This document shows positions 25,500-34,744 of a DNA stretch of 56,457 nucleotides, in pieces. The stretch is from Lachnospiraceae bacterium. Its GTDB lineage: Bacteria > Bacillota > Clostridia > Lachnospirales > Lachnospiraceae. The translations under genes were made by a program, and so were the position numbers. The stretch's first letter is position 1. Each line of letters begins with the position of its first letter. The notes under the pieces are model-generated. The model was not told the origin of the DNA and ran no database searches. It was given only the letters and a program-made list of their open reading frames with translations. Location of the stretch: the NCBI GenBank assembly GCA_900770225.1, contig CAAGJU010000213.1, forward strand, positions 1-56,457. Direction: 5' to 3'.

Positions 25500-27932
25500 T
25501 CATCTGACAGGAATCACACAGACTGCTGTCCGCCCGTCCGTATCCCTTGCGGAGATCTTCACCGGACCGCTGCCGTCTGCGCGGACGATCGCCATGGCTT
25601 CCCCGTAATACGTTTTTGTCAGATCTGTCAGGAAGCCATCAGGATTGTACGGGCATCCGCTGCCCAGTGCAGCCAGCGTGCCGTTCTCACAAACAACATG
25701 CACTGTATGATGGTCTGCCGGCTCCCAGATTCCCTTTGCATCGGTATAGCGGATCCGCACCCAGGCAAGCTTTCCGGCCTGCACCGTCTCCGCCTCGGGT
25801 TCCAGCCGCAGCACGGTATCCGGTCCGGATGTCACCAGTGAAACTGCACCCATCTCATTGCCATCCTCATCGTAGGTCACAGCCTGCAGAAATCCGTCCT
25901 CATACTGTACGTGGAAAACAGCCGTGCACTTTCTGACATGGTTCACAACGCCGACCCGTTTGCCGTTCAGGTAGAGTTCCACCCGGTCCGCGCGCGTGTA
26001 TACCTCGACGACGGCCTTCTTTCCCTCGCTTCCGCGCCATGACCAGCTCGGCATCGCGTTTGTCAGCTTCCACGAGGAAGGCGTGTGTGCCCCCTCTTCA
26101 TTGACCGGACGCACGCACATGAAGGGGCCCCTGTCCTGACGCATCGCCACGCGCGTGTACAGCGCCTCTCCCAGTTCCTTACCCGTGAGATCCAGGCGTC
26201 CGCTGCCGGCAGAGATCCAGCCCTTTTCATCGGCTGGATCCGCATAGTCCGGATATTCCCACGCGCCGATGCCCGTCTCTCCCAGGTAATCCATGCCGGC
26301 CCAGACGAAATCGCCGATGATCCTCGGTTCTTTCTCCGCCAGCTCATAAAAATCGCAAGCGTCACAGCAGAAAGTCTCCGTACCGAGGATCAGGCGGTGC
26401 GGGTATTTTTTCAGATCCTTCTCATAGCGGCGGATACCGTAGTTGTAACCGGCGATATCCAGCTTCTCATAGGCGTCCCGCGTAGACACGTCGCCCAGAT
26501 GCGTCGCCGCACTGAGCTTCATGGACTGCTGACCGATCAGACCCGTCAGCGTATTGAACAGCTGCGAACCCGCCAGCCGGCGGCCGGCTCCCGTCTGCTC
26601 CACCATATCTGTCTGCTGGTCTGCCGATGCTTTTTCATTGGAATAGATGCCTGCGCCGGCTGCCGTCATCATATTGATGGAAATATTGATGCCACAGGTG
26701 ACCGGACGTGACCGGTCGAGCGAGTGCAGGTATTCTGTCATCTCACCCGTGAGGTCAATGCCGCGTTTTTCAGCTGTCTCTGACACCTCATTGCCGATGG
26801 AATACATGATCACAGAGGGATGACTGCAGTCCTTCTCCACCATGTCCCTGAGATCGATACGCCACCAGTTCTCCATGTCAGAGGCATAGTCGTATTTTGT
26901 CTTATGTGTATACCACATATCCACGTATTCATCGAGCACATACATGCCGAGCCTGTCGCAGGCGTCGAGCAGAGAACTGCTGCACGGATTGTGCGCACTG
27001 CGGATCGCGTTATAGCCGGCATGCTTCAGCAGGCGGACCTTACGCTCCTCCGCCTCCGGATACGATGCCGCGCCGAGCATCTGATTGTCAGAGTGGATGC
27101 AGGCGCCCCGGAGGATCACGCGCTCACCGTTTACCGTAAATCCGCTGACGCTGCCCCACCTGATACTGCGAATACCGAAATCTGTCTCCGCCGTATCTTC
27201 TCCGAAAGCCGCCCGGCACCGGTAGAGGACCGGCGTCTTTTCTGACCACAGCTGCGCCGAAGGGATATCCAGCGTCACAGATGCGACATGCACGCGGCGG
27301 ACTTCGACCTGCGTGATCTCGTCATGTGCATGCGTTTTACCCACAGCATCCGCCACCTTATTTCCGTCAGGATCAAAAATATCGATATTCACCTCTCCCG
27401 GCTCGCTGGTCTCCACTTCGACCGATATTCTCGCTGGATTATGGGCCAGAGTCTTCACCCGGATGCCATAAGGGCGGATAAAATGGCCTTCTTCCGCCAC
27501 ATACAGGGAAACCGGGCGATATATCCCCGCGCCGGAATACCAGCGGCTGTTGGGCTGATCCGCATTGCGGGCAATAACACGGATCTCATTCTCGCCCTCC
27601 CGGTTCAGCTCCTTTCCCGCTTCTGTCACGATCTGCGTGTAGCCGTAAGGCCGCTCCGCGATCAGCGTCCCGTTCAGATATATGGAGGCATTGTGATAGA
27701 TGCCCTCAAAATCAAAAAACAGATGACCGCCCGGCGTCATTTCCGGTGCCGTAAAAGTCTTTCTGTATTCATAATCCCGTCCGGCAAAGAAGCCGGTATT
27801 TTTTCCGCCTCTGCTGTCAGAGGAACGCGGCTCGCTGAGCATCGCGTCATGCGGCAGTGTGACCTTTGTCCATTCCTCATCCGTTCCCAGATGCCGGTAT
27901 GTCCATCCATCGTTAAAAGAAATTTTCTTCAT
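25500..27932 (-). CDS. Glycoside hydrolase family 2, beta-galactosidase-like
   Basis: The protein has the GH2 order: a jelly-roll sugar-binding domain (1-175, with NSRWYSGAGIYRPV), an Ig-like domain, the TIM barrel (about 275-590) and C-terminal beta domains. Barrel signatures are RGACIHSDNQMLGAASYPEAE, NAIRSAHNPCSSSLLDACD, the acid/base Glu in MYSIGNEVSE and the nucleophile Glu in LILGTETFCCD. No signal peptide is seen, so it probably works in the cytosol on imported galactosides or related oligosaccharides; exact specificity (galactose, glucuronate, mannose) is not clear. The ATG at 27932 is chosen for MKKISFNDGW; a GTG at 27944 is the alternative. It has its own promoter divergent from rpsT. 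Confidence 0.88.
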   Translation of the reverse strand: MKKISFNDGWTYRHLGTDEEWTKVTLPHDAMLSEPRSSDSRGGKNTGFFAGRDYEYRKTFTAPEMTPGGHLFFDFEGIYHNASIYLNGTLIAERPYGYTQIVTEAGKELNREGENEIRVIARNADQPNSRWYSGAGIYRPVSLYVAEEGHFIRPYGIRVKTLAHNPARISVEVETSEPGEVNIDIFDPDGNKVADAVGKTHAHDEITQVEVRRVHVASVTLDIPSAQLWSEKTPVLYRCRAAFGEDTAETDFGIRSIRWGSVSGFTVNGERVILRGACIHSDNQMLGAASYPEAEERKVRLLKHAGYNAIRSAHNPCSSSLLDACDRLGMYVLDEYVDMWYTHKTKYDYASDMENWWRIDLRDMVEKDCSHPSVIMYSIGNEVSETAEKRGIDLTGEMTEYLHSLDRSRPVTCGINISINMMTAAGAGIYSNEKASADQQTDMVEQTGAGRRLAGSQLFNTLTGLIGQQSMKLSAATHLGDVSTRDAYEKLDIAGYNYGIRRYEKDLKKYPHRLILGTETFCCDACDFYELAEKEPRIIGDFVWAGMDYLGETGIGAWEYPDYADPADEKGWISAGSGRLDLTGKELGEALYTRVAMRQDRGPFMCVRPVNEEGAHTPSSWKLTNAMPSWSWRGSEGKKAVVEVYTRADRVELYLNGKRVGVVNHVRKCTAVFHVQYEDGFLQAVTYDEDGNEMGAVSLVTSGPDTVLRLEPEAETVQAGKLAWVRIRYTDAKGIWEPADHHTVHVVCENGTLAALGSGCPYNPDGFLTDLTKTYYGEAMAIVRADGSGPVKISARDTDGRTAVCVIPVR

Positions 27933-28019
27933 AATATTTTCCACATCCCTTCTCAGGATTTACCTTCAGAACTGCAATGCGCAGCTTCTCCATCCCGCTT
28001 TCACAACAGAACTCATTCA

Positions 28020-28048
28020 ATTATAAATGTCAGAATGAATCAGCGCAA
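28020..28048 (-). promoter_or_regulatory. Probable sigma-A promoter of the GH2 gene
   Basis: On the minus strand TTGCGC (28043-28048) and a perfect TATAAT (28020-28025) are 17 bases apart, about 90 bases upstream of the GH2 start. It points away from the rpsT promoter in the same spacer. Confidence 0.6.
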
Positions 28049-28074
28049 CAATCCGCAGAAATTCACATTTTTCA

Positions 28075-28103
28075 TTGACAAAACTGCAGAAATTGGATAG
28101 TAT
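28075..28103 (+). promoter_or_regulatory. Sigma-A promoter of rpsT
   Basis: TTGACA (28075-28080) and TAGTAT (28098-28103) are separated by exactly 17 bases. The start site would give an rpsT leader of about 75 nucleotides. Confidence 0.75.
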
Positions 28104-28186
28104 ATCTTCGCGTGTTCCGAAGTGGAAAAGTGTCGTCCTATAAGGAACGCGTCCACAAGAATACGCATGAACAGGAGGTGTACAGT

Positions 28187-28450
28187 TTGGCTAACATTAA
28201 ATCCGCTAAGAAGAGAGTTGTTATTTCTCAGAAGAGAGCTGAGCATAATCAGGGCATCAGATCTGCCGTTAAGACTTCTGTAAAGAAAGTTGAGGCTGCA
28301 GTAGAGTCCGGAGATAAGGAAGCTGCTTCCAAGGCACTGCTTGAGGCTTCTTCCACGATCGACAAGGCTGCTTCCAAGGGCGTTATCCACAAGAACAACG
28401 CATCCAGAAAAGTATCCAGACTGAGCAAAGCTGTAAACTCCATCGAGTAA
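28187..28450 (+). CDS. rpsT: 30S ribosomal protein S20, TTG start
   Basis: S20 binds 16S rRNA early in small-subunit assembly. The 87-residue protein begins (M)ANIKSAKKRV and is basic and helical, as expected. No ATG or GTG suits: the start is TTG at 28187, eight bases after a perfect AGGAGG (28173-28178). A UUG start is also known for Escherichia coli rpsT, where S20 represses its own translation. The gene is on the plus strand, opposite to lepA and holA, as in Bacillus. Codons differ from neighbours (more AAG, GCT and GTT), typical of a highly expressed gene. Confidence 0.95.
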   Translation: MANIKSAKKRVVISQKRAEHNQGIRSAVKTSVKKVEAAVESGDKEAASKALLEASSTIDKAASKGVIHKNNASRKVSRLSKAVNSIE

Positions 28451-28475
28451 TACAGCTCATATAGTTAACAGATCA

Positions 28476-28512
28476 GCGGGTTCCGGAGTCGTCGCCGGAA
28501 CCTGCTTTTTTG
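28476..28512 (+). terminator. Rho-independent terminator of rpsT
   Basis: The stem GCGGGTTCCGG pairs with CCGGAACCTGC around an 8-base loop and is followed by six T. Confidence 0.9.
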
Positions 28513-28576
28513 TCTGGGATATGCAAATGATACCTTTCTGCAAATAACTTTTCGTGATTTCAGGGGGTGACAGGAT

Positions 28577-29162
28577 ATGATAAAAATACTTTTCTACGGT
28601 GATTCAAACACCTATGGCTTTGACCCGAGGGGCTTTGGCGGCGGCCGGTATCCGGTGGACATCGAGACTTTCTGAGATATCGAAAGGGCGGTGGCAGATT
28701 GTCAACTGTGGTCTGAACGGCAGGACGATTCCCTCCACAAGCTGGCAGATGCAGGAATTGCGGAAGACACTGCAGAACGAAAAACCGGATCTGCTCTCCG
28801 TCATGCTCGGTACCAATGATCTGCTGAACGCCATGACGCCGTCTGCGGAAAACGTTGCAGCACATATGGAACACTTTCTAAGGGATATCCAGAACGAATA
28901 TCCGGCTGATACAGGGATGCATATCCTCCTCGTCTCCCCTCCCCGGATCGACGCCATGGACGCAGGGCCTGTATGCGGTTCTGAAAGCAGAAAGCTTTCC
29001 AGCCTGTACGCACAGGTGGCGAAAAATCTGCATATCAGTTTCGCCGATGCTGAGGCGGTGCATCCCGAACTTGCCTTTGACGGTCTCCACCTCTCCGAAA
29101 AAGGGCATGCCACTTACGCCGACTGGATGAAAAACGTGCTCAGCAGTCTGCATGCCAGCTGA
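28577..29162 (+). pseudogene. SGNH/GDSL hydrolase gene, inactivated by an 11 bp deletion
   Basis: This is a close copy of the intact gene at 42066. It opens with an ATG at 28577 after a GGATAT context and encodes KILFYGDSNTYGFDPRG (block I with the nucleophile Ser), then shifts frame and stops after 32 codons. Aligned to the intact copy, exactly 11 bases are missing at about 28653: there the intact gene has GGTATCCGG twice, two bases apart, and here only once. The rest continues in a second frame to 29162 with the GTNDLL block and the Asp/His block FDGLHLSEKGH. The 3' end overlaps jetD tail-to-tail by 23 bases. Confidence 0.92.
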
Positions 29163-30414
29163 CGATCTCCTGCTCCAGCTTCTGGTCCTTATCCAGCATC
29201 TGCGTGAGCACGCCGGTATACTTTTTCTCCTGCAGAAGGTGTTCCGCCCTGACCCGGTCGTTGTCATTCAGTTTCCGGCAGAATTTTCCGTATCTGTCAA
29301 GTTCCTCCCGCCCCATATGCCATGGGCGAAAATCGATTCCCGTTTTCTCCCTGAGATTTTCCAGGATGAGAAAGCCATCCGGATCGATGTCGCCAAAGTG
29401 AAGCCATTCCGTAATTTCCGGGTTTTCATCTCTGACGCGGACCAGAAAATCCTGCTTGACTTTGTTGTGATACCCAGCCAGGTAAACCAGAAAGGTATCC
29501 TCCGGCCCCGCCGATATCATCCGGTTATAGGAGGTCAGATTCTCAATGGTCATAAAATGGCTGTCATCAATATGAACAGATGTGATCTCGCTGATCCTGT
29601 CGGAACGAAGGGCAACCGGAACGCCGGCTCTCAGCTGAAGCAGTGTGCCGTTCTCGAACCGAATCTCCGCATTTCCGCTGAAATTTACATACACGGGATT
29701 TCTGTATACGTGATACTCCGCCAGCACAGCATCTTCATACGTTCCGTCACTGTCAAAATCGCCAGCTGTAAAATCATACTGTCCGTAAGTGATCAGTATA
29801 TAGAGTACACGGCTGAGCAGCGAACGCTGTTCCATCTCCTTGGTATAACCGAAAGCGCGGACAGACAGTTCACGCACCAGGATATCCTCCCTGTTTTCAC
29901 AGATCATCGTTGCCAGTGTCAGGACATCTTCCGCCGCATCTCCATACCGGGAATTCTTATCTGCCTTCAGTCGTTCGATCTGCGCTGTGCAGAAACCAGC
30001 CACCGGCTCCAGCTTTTTTTCCTCTGCATATGTAAAAAATTTCTCGTACAGAGGGATTTCCGCGGCATGGAGATCCCGCTTCGGCTTTGTTCCCGTCAGC
30101 TCGTACAGCAGCGGCTCAACAGCATCCGCCGGAATGGCCATCAGAGCAATTTCATTCCGCAGTTTTTTATCCTTGTACACGATCTGAAACGGCGTCCGAT
30201 CCGCGATCTCCCGCATGGATCGCTCAAATTCCGCAATGCCGGCCACATCCGCCATATCATCAAAATACGAAGGATAAATCCGGTCCGTGCGAATCCTGAT
30301 CGTCTGCGTCACGGTATTTTCCCGTCTGTACGTACTTGTTTTCTCATACTCGCCGATCGCGAGCTCAGTAAGTTTTTTCTGCCACTTGTCCAGCAAAACT
30401 CTCTCCTGTGTCAT
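29140..30414 (-). CDS. jetD: JetD, Wadjet system Toprim nuclease subunit
   Basis: In Wadjet systems JetD is a topoisomerase-VI-A-like nuclease that cuts circular plasmid DNA once the JetABC motor has extruded it. The 424 residues show an N-terminal helical/winged-helix part and a C-terminal Toprim domain (DUF2220-like): a conserved Glu in MTIENLTSYNRM near 290 and the acidic metal-binding motif HFGDIDPDGFLILENL near 345. The ATG at 30414 gives MTQERVLLDKW; a GTG at 30474 would place 20 codons inside a dispersed repeat and is unlikely. A 131 bp palindromic element separates it from jetC, so its expression may be partly uncoupled. Confidence 0.9.
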   Translation of the reverse strand: MTQERVLLDKWQKKLTELAIGEYEKTSTYRRENTVTQTIRIRTDRIYPSYFDDMADVAGIAEFERSMREIADRTPFQIVYKDKKLRNEIALMAIPADAVEPLLYELTGTKPKRDLHAAEIPLYEKFFTYAEEKKLEPVAGFCTAQIERLKADKNSRYGDAAEDVLTLATMICENREDILVRELSVRAFGYTKEMEQRSLLSRVLYILITYGQYDFTAGDFDSDGTYEDAVLAEYHVYRNPVYVNFSGNAEIRFENGTLLQLRAGVPVALRSDRISEITSVHIDDSHFMTIENLTSYNRMISAGPEDTFLVYLAGYHNKVKQDFLVRVRDENPEITEWLHFGDIDPDGFLILENLREKTGIDFRPWHMGREELDRYGKFCRKLNDNDRVRAEHLLQEKKYTGVLTQMLDKDQKLEQEIVSWHADC

Positions 30415-30453
30415 TAATACATCTGTATACCTGTGATCACTGGGAAGGTTATT

Positions 30454-30584
30454 CCGAAATACCGATGCTCCCACCCTGCAACCACCCGCAGACGCCGGTG
30501 GCTGACGCGGCTAATGGATGAGCTTACCGCCGCTGCGTCGAGGACGAGCGAGGACGTGTTGCGGGTGGAAGTATCTGTATTTCA
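30454..30584. repeat. Dispersed palindromic element, copy C
   Basis: This 131 bp copy has terminal inverted repeats (30454-30480 and 30558-30584; GAAATACMGATRCTYCCACC with CGCAAC) and the shared core CCGCAGACGCCGGTGGCT. It ends four bases before the jetC stop codon and starts 40 bases before the jetD start, so it sits inside the Wadjet operon. Confidence 0.85.
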
Positions 30585-30587
30585 GGA

Positions 30588-33500
30588 TTATACATGCGCA
30601 TCCAGATCCGCCTGCGCATCGATGATATCCGCCTGCCGCCCCTTCTTGACGACAGCGATCGTCGTACTGACAAGCGGCGAAATATTCGCCATTTTTTCCG
30701 GTGGCGCGGCGTAAAACACCTGCAGTCCCATATCGTTGAAATAATTGATCATGCTCTGGATACGGTTGCCGTCGAGCGCTGCAAACGCCTCATCGATAAT
30801 AGCCGGACGTATGCAGCAGCCCTCACTGCCATAGCTTGTCATCAGTGCAGCCGTGAGAAGGATGAAATACGGTGTCTGCTTGCCGCCGCCCGAATAAATT
30901 CCCTGTGATTTGGACAGATAGGCGGAATGCCCGTCTTTCGACCGGATGAGCACATCGTAGGAATAATACTGACGGTAGTCGGTAAATGTCTCCATATCCG
31001 ATGTCTCGAGTACCGTATCGCGGAACTGTGCGAATTTATCTGCAAAATCCCCCTCGCTCATGAGCGACTGATTGGCAGCGAGATACAGATCCAGCGTATC
31101 GGCCCCGCCGATCTTCTCCAGCTGCTTCGCCAGATAGAAGAACGGTGCCATCTCTTCCGTCCCCCGCTCTTTCATCACAATGGAATACGTCTTGTCTCCG
31201 AAGGCATGTCGGCTCAGAATCCTGTTGATCGCATCCTTCTGGTCGCGCATGGCGGAGATCCGGGCGTAGATGACTTCGATAAAATCATGCATGAACGTGT
31301 CCGAGATCGCCTTTTCCTTGCTCCTGACCTTGTTTTCCGCCTCATCCAGATCCCTGTTGCGCAGATCATCGAGGCGCCGGATATATTTGTCTGCCCCGCT
31401 GACGGAAGGTGTGTAATTGTCATGTGTCGCCGTGTAGGCATACATGGCCTTGAACATCACATCCTTCGTCCTGTCATGCTGCGCAGCGATATCCTGAAGA
31501 CGTCGCTGCAGCGATGCCTCCTTGACATTCTTTTCCATGTCCTGCCGGCTGATCTCATCCGCCGCCTGTTTCTCCTGCGGGTACAGGGCAGCCTGGCGGT
31601 CATACTCCTCGAACAGAATTTTTTCCTGCTGCTGACCGTCAGCGAGTTCCCCCTCGCGCTGGCGTTTCATCGTGTCGACCTGACTGATCTCGGTATGCAG
31701 CTCCGTATAGTCCTGATCTGCTTTCTTCTTATCCTCCTGCGCTCTGACCAGAAGATCCATGATCTTCTTCAGCGAGGGATCCTTCTCCAGCATTTCCACT
31801 TCCTTCGTCTTGCGGAGAATATCCTCCTTCAGTTTCGGAAGCATGGACGGGGCTGTAAGATCAAAGTGCGACGGCGTAAAGTTTTCCTCCTGCACTTCAT
31901 GTTCCCGTTTCTGTACAGCCTGCAGCTGCTGCTTCAGATTCTGCTGATTGCTGTCGGCCTCCGCGAAAGCCTTATTCTTTTTCTCCAGCAGCCTCGCTAC
32001 GGCATCTCTTCCGAGCACCTGATCCGCCACAGGCTCAATCCTGTGCGCCACAACACCCTGCGCCATCATGCCGTCCGGCATAATCGCACCGTTCGGATGA
32101 TCATTCAACTCTTCCAGCGTTTCCACACACACCAGTCTGCCGCAGACATAATTGATATACTTCCTTGCATACAGGTTGGCAATCGTGAATCTGGCAGCCA
32201 GCGAACCCTCGTCCGGTACGTCGGAGATATCATCCATCCGGTTGGTCAGAACCAGGTACAGATGGTAAAAATGATTGTCGTGGATGATCTGCAGCACAGC
32301 CGGTACATCCTTCGGCTCCACGATGATATTGAAACGCCTGCCCGCAAGAAATGATTCAGCGGCGGACTGCCAGCGCGGATCCACTTCATTGACCAGATCA
32401 CAGAGAACGCGTACCTCCGAGCCGATATTTTTCTTCTTCATGATCTCCCGGAGTTTCTCGAGCTCGGGTTCCATCTTCGACGGCAGAATACGCCGGTTCA
32501 TCTTCAGGACGCTGATCTCATGGCGCAGCCGGTCTGTCTCTTCCCGGCTGTCACGCAGCTTTACACTGAGATCCGTCTTCTGCCCGTCCAGATATTCGCA
32601 GATGGATGTCCGCGCTGTCTCCGCCTGCTGGAGTGCCGCCGTCATCTCTTTCTCACTGTACCTGCCTTCCGTCAGCGCTCCGATCACAGACATGGCGTTG
32701 GTACTGAAAAACGCCTTTACACCTGAAACTTCATCCGCACCGTCGAATACCGTTTCCACACGCCGGCGGAGTCCTTTCAGAACGTCGATCTGCTCCTCCA
32801 CGGCCTCGCGACTGACCCTGAGCTCCGTGATCTCCTCACGCATTTTTTCGATCGGTGCACTCTGCTGCGCCAGCGCCACCTGCAGATCCATCAGAGCTCG
32901 ATCCGCCTTCTGTCTGACCTTATCTGCTTTTCTGATCTGCTTGTCCAGCACCATATGCCTGTCATTGAATCCCCGGATCTCCTGCAGCGTCTGGTCATTC
33001 TTCTCCTTCTGCCGGAGATAGATCACATTTTTGTGTGCGATCTCCAGCTGATGCTGCCGGGACTCTTCTTTCATATAGGTAAAATACGCCTGCTCGATCT
33101 CCTGGAGCAGGTTTTTCTCATGGATCAGCTCTCTCAGGGCCGCCAGCAGCTGGTTATATTCATCGCGATGCCGGATGATATTCTGCAGAGAGTCCGCCGC
33201 CGTAGTATCTTCTTCAAAAATCGACTCGCGAATGAAGGAGTTAATGTCCATCTTCTTCCGGCCGCAGGCGAGGAGCCGCTTGATTTTTCCGCGGAGAGTG
33301 CGCACGCCGTCTTCATTGAGATGCACGCCGCAGGCACGGAGAAAAGTGGCGATCCCGACCTCCTTCTTCATCATCTCCACTTTCTTCCCCTTACATCTGA
33401 GATCCTGTCGCGCCGTGAAAACGATGCTGTTTCCTTCCTTCCTGTAAAAATTGAAGTCGTCGATCACAGCATCCTGCACCACAAACCAGCGGGCATGCGT

Positions 33501-33911
33501 TCTGCTCTCATTCTTAAAAAGCTCGATGCAGACGCCCTCAGTCAGATACCTGTGATCCACCGGATTCCAGATATCCAGCGCGATATAACTCGTTACATCC
33601 CTGCCACCGCGCAGATAGCGGTCCTCATTATCCTTGGTGTCGCCGACCACATAGGCGTACACACTTCTCTCATCATCACCGCCGCCCGCCTGCAGATTAA
33701 AATCCGTGATGCCGAACATCGCATAAACCAGCGCATCGATGGCTGTGGATTTGCCCGACTCATTGACGCCGGTGATCAGCGCCGATCCGTTGACCCGGAA
33801 GCGTGAACAGGTATACACCGCCCAGTTCGTGATCAGTACATCTCTGATCTGCCGCGTCTTTTTCTCACAGAGCAGCTCTTCCGGTGTTTTTACTGATACT
33901 GTATCCGACAT
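30588..33911 (-). CDS. jetC: JetC, SMC-like ATPase of the Wadjet system
   Basis: The 1107-residue protein is the MukB-like motor. Walker A is ALITGVNESGKSTAIDAL near residue 45. Long coiled-coil arms rich in Glu, Lys, Gln and Arg run from about 270 to 440 and 670 to 860, with a hinge-like globular region between (about 490-650, SEVRVLCDLVNEVDPRW onward). The ABC signature region is KSQGIYSGGGKQTPYFILL near 980 and Walker B is RPAIIDEAFAALDGNRI near 1030. It dimerises and, with JetA and JetB, extrudes DNA loops to detect small circles. The stop nearly abuts a dispersed repeat. Confidence 0.93.
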   Translation of the reverse strand: MSDTVSVKTPEELLCEKKTRQIRDVLITNWAVYTCSRFRVNGSALITGVNESGKSTAIDALVYAMFGITDFNLQAGGGDDERSVYAYVVGDTKDNEDRYLRGGRDVTSYIALDIWNPVDHRYLTEGVCIELFKNESRTHARWFVVQDAVIDDFNFYRKEGNSIVFTARQDLRCKGKKVEMMKKEVGIATFLRACGVHLNEDGVRTLRGKIKRLLACGRKKMDINSFIRESIFEEDTTAADSLQNIIRHRDEYNQLLAALRELIHEKNLLQEIEQAYFTYMKEESRQHQLEIAHKNVIYLRQKEKNDQTLQEIRGFNDRHMVLDKQIRKADKVRQKADRALMDLQVALAQQSAPIEKMREEITELRVSREAVEEQIDVLKGLRRRVETVFDGADEVSGVKAFFSTNAMSVIGALTEGRYSEKEMTAALQQAETARTSICEYLDGQKTDLSVKLRDSREETDRLRHEISVLKMNRRILPSKMEPELEKLREIMKKKNIGSEVRVLCDLVNEVDPRWQSAAESFLAGRRFNIIVEPKDVPAVLQIIHDNHFYHLYLVLTNRMDDISDVPDEGSLAARFTIANLYARKYINYVCGRLVCVETLEELNDHPNGAIMPDGMMAQGVVAHRIEPVADQVLGRDAVARLLEKKNKAFAEADSNQQNLKQQLQAVQKREHEVQEENFTPSHFDLTAPSMLPKLKEDILRKTKEVEMLEKDPSLKKIMDLLVRAQEDKKKADQDYTELHTEISQVDTMKRQREGELADGQQQEKILFEEYDRQAALYPQEKQAADEISRQDMEKNVKEASLQRRLQDIAAQHDRTKDVMFKAMYAYTATHDNYTPSVSGADKYIRRLDDLRNRDLDEAENKVRSKEKAISDTFMHDFIEVIYARISAMRDQKDAINRILSRHAFGDKTYSIVMKERGTEEMAPFFYLAKQLEKIGGADTLDLYLAANQSLMSEGDFADKFAQFRDTVLETSDMETFTDYRQYYSYDVLIRSKDGHSAYLSKSQGIYSGGGKQTPYFILLTAALMTSYGSEGCCIRPAIIDEAFAALDGNRIQSMINYFNDMGLQVFYAAPPEKMANISPLVSTTIAVVKKGRQADIIDAQADLDAHV

Positions 33912-33923
33912 AATTTCTCCTCA

Positions 33924-33974
33924 CTCTGTTATCATAACGACTCTGTCATCACAACGATTCTGTCATCATGGTGT
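33924..33974. repeat. 17 bp tandem repeat, three units
   Basis: Units start at 33924, 33941 and 33958 and read CTCTGTYATCAYAACGA or close variants. They fill part of the 122 bp spacer between jetB and jetC, the only sizeable gap among jetA, jetB and jetC. Confidence 0.75.
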
Positions 33975-34033
33975 ATCCTGTCATTCTTCCGCCTCAGCGC
34001 CGTCCGATCCTCCATACGCCATTTCATGTCCGG

Positions 34034-34744
34034 TCATTCCGTCGTATCCGCATCTCCTGTCTCATCATCTTCCGGGTCCTCTTCGTCCTCTTCCGCCTCA
34101 GCTTCCTCCCGCTGCTCCGGGGTCTGCCTGGCAGCCGAATAGAAAGTAGATTCGCGGTTATCCAGAAAGCGCTGCATTTCCTCCGGATTCAGCCCAAACA
34201 TCAGTGTCGGGTAGAGAACGATCACACAGTCCGGATCTCCGAGTGTACCACTCACTTCGACCAGATTATAACGGGAAAACATCCTGAGAATATCCTTCAG
34301 CGTTGTCAGATTATAGGCTGTCCGGTAGCCGGTGCGGATTTCGAACTGCTCCAGTGTCTGCATGAGCTCCTGCACACTGATTGTGATCACCCGGTCCATG
34401 ATGTCATTCATCTTGCGCATGTAAAGCCAGGTAAGTGCACAATACAGAACGCTCTCCCGGACGTAAAAAATCTTACGGTTGACCGCCGGCTGTCCCTGTT
34501 TCATCTCTCCCTTGTCACGCAGCATGCAGACCCCGTAATCCTCATCGACAAACAGCTGAAAACCCGCTGTCCTGAGGCTCTGATCGATAAGATCACGGTG
34601 CGTAGAGGCGAAACGGAACAGCGACCGGTCCTTAGACCTCACGATAAATGTTCTTGACAGGAGCGTGCGCACACACAGGCGCATCGTATCGCTCTCCTCC
34701 GATGACAGGTCTTCCAGCTGCTGTTCATATGTCAGATTTTCCAT
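34034..34744 (-). CDS. jetB: JetB, kleisin-bridging subunit of the Wadjet system
   Basis: This 236-residue protein matches the size and position of JetB (DUF4194-like, a KITE/MukE-type winged-helix protein). Visible features are a helical N terminus (MENLTYEQQLEDLSSEESD), a winged-helix-like centre (DKSLRTAGFQLFVDEDYGVCML-like strand and wing at about 65-85) and a strongly acidic C-terminal tail. It would bind JetA and stabilise the motor complex. The ATG at 34744 follows an AAAGGA site and overlaps the jetA end by 20 bases, which implies coupling. Confidence 0.85.
   Translation of the reverse strand: MENLTYEQQLEDLSSEESDTMRLCVRTLLSRTFIVRSKDRSLFRFASTHRDLIDQSLRTAGFQLFVDEDYGVCMLRDKGEMKQGQPAVNRKIFYVRESVLYCALTWLYMRKMNDIMDRVITISVQELMQTLEQFEIRTGYRTAYNLTTLKDILRMFSRYNLVEVSGTLGDPDCVIVLYPTLMFGLNPEEMQRFLDNRESTFYSAARQTPEQREEAEAEEDEEDPEDDETGDADTTE

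Noticed and set aside
30415..30474. Longer jetD starting at a GTG at 30474
   Set aside because: The extra 20 codons lie largely in a dispersed repeat and have no ribosome site.
30927..32354. 475-codon open frame antisense to jetC
   Set aside because: Follows from codon bias in the coiled-coil coding region; no start signal or domain.
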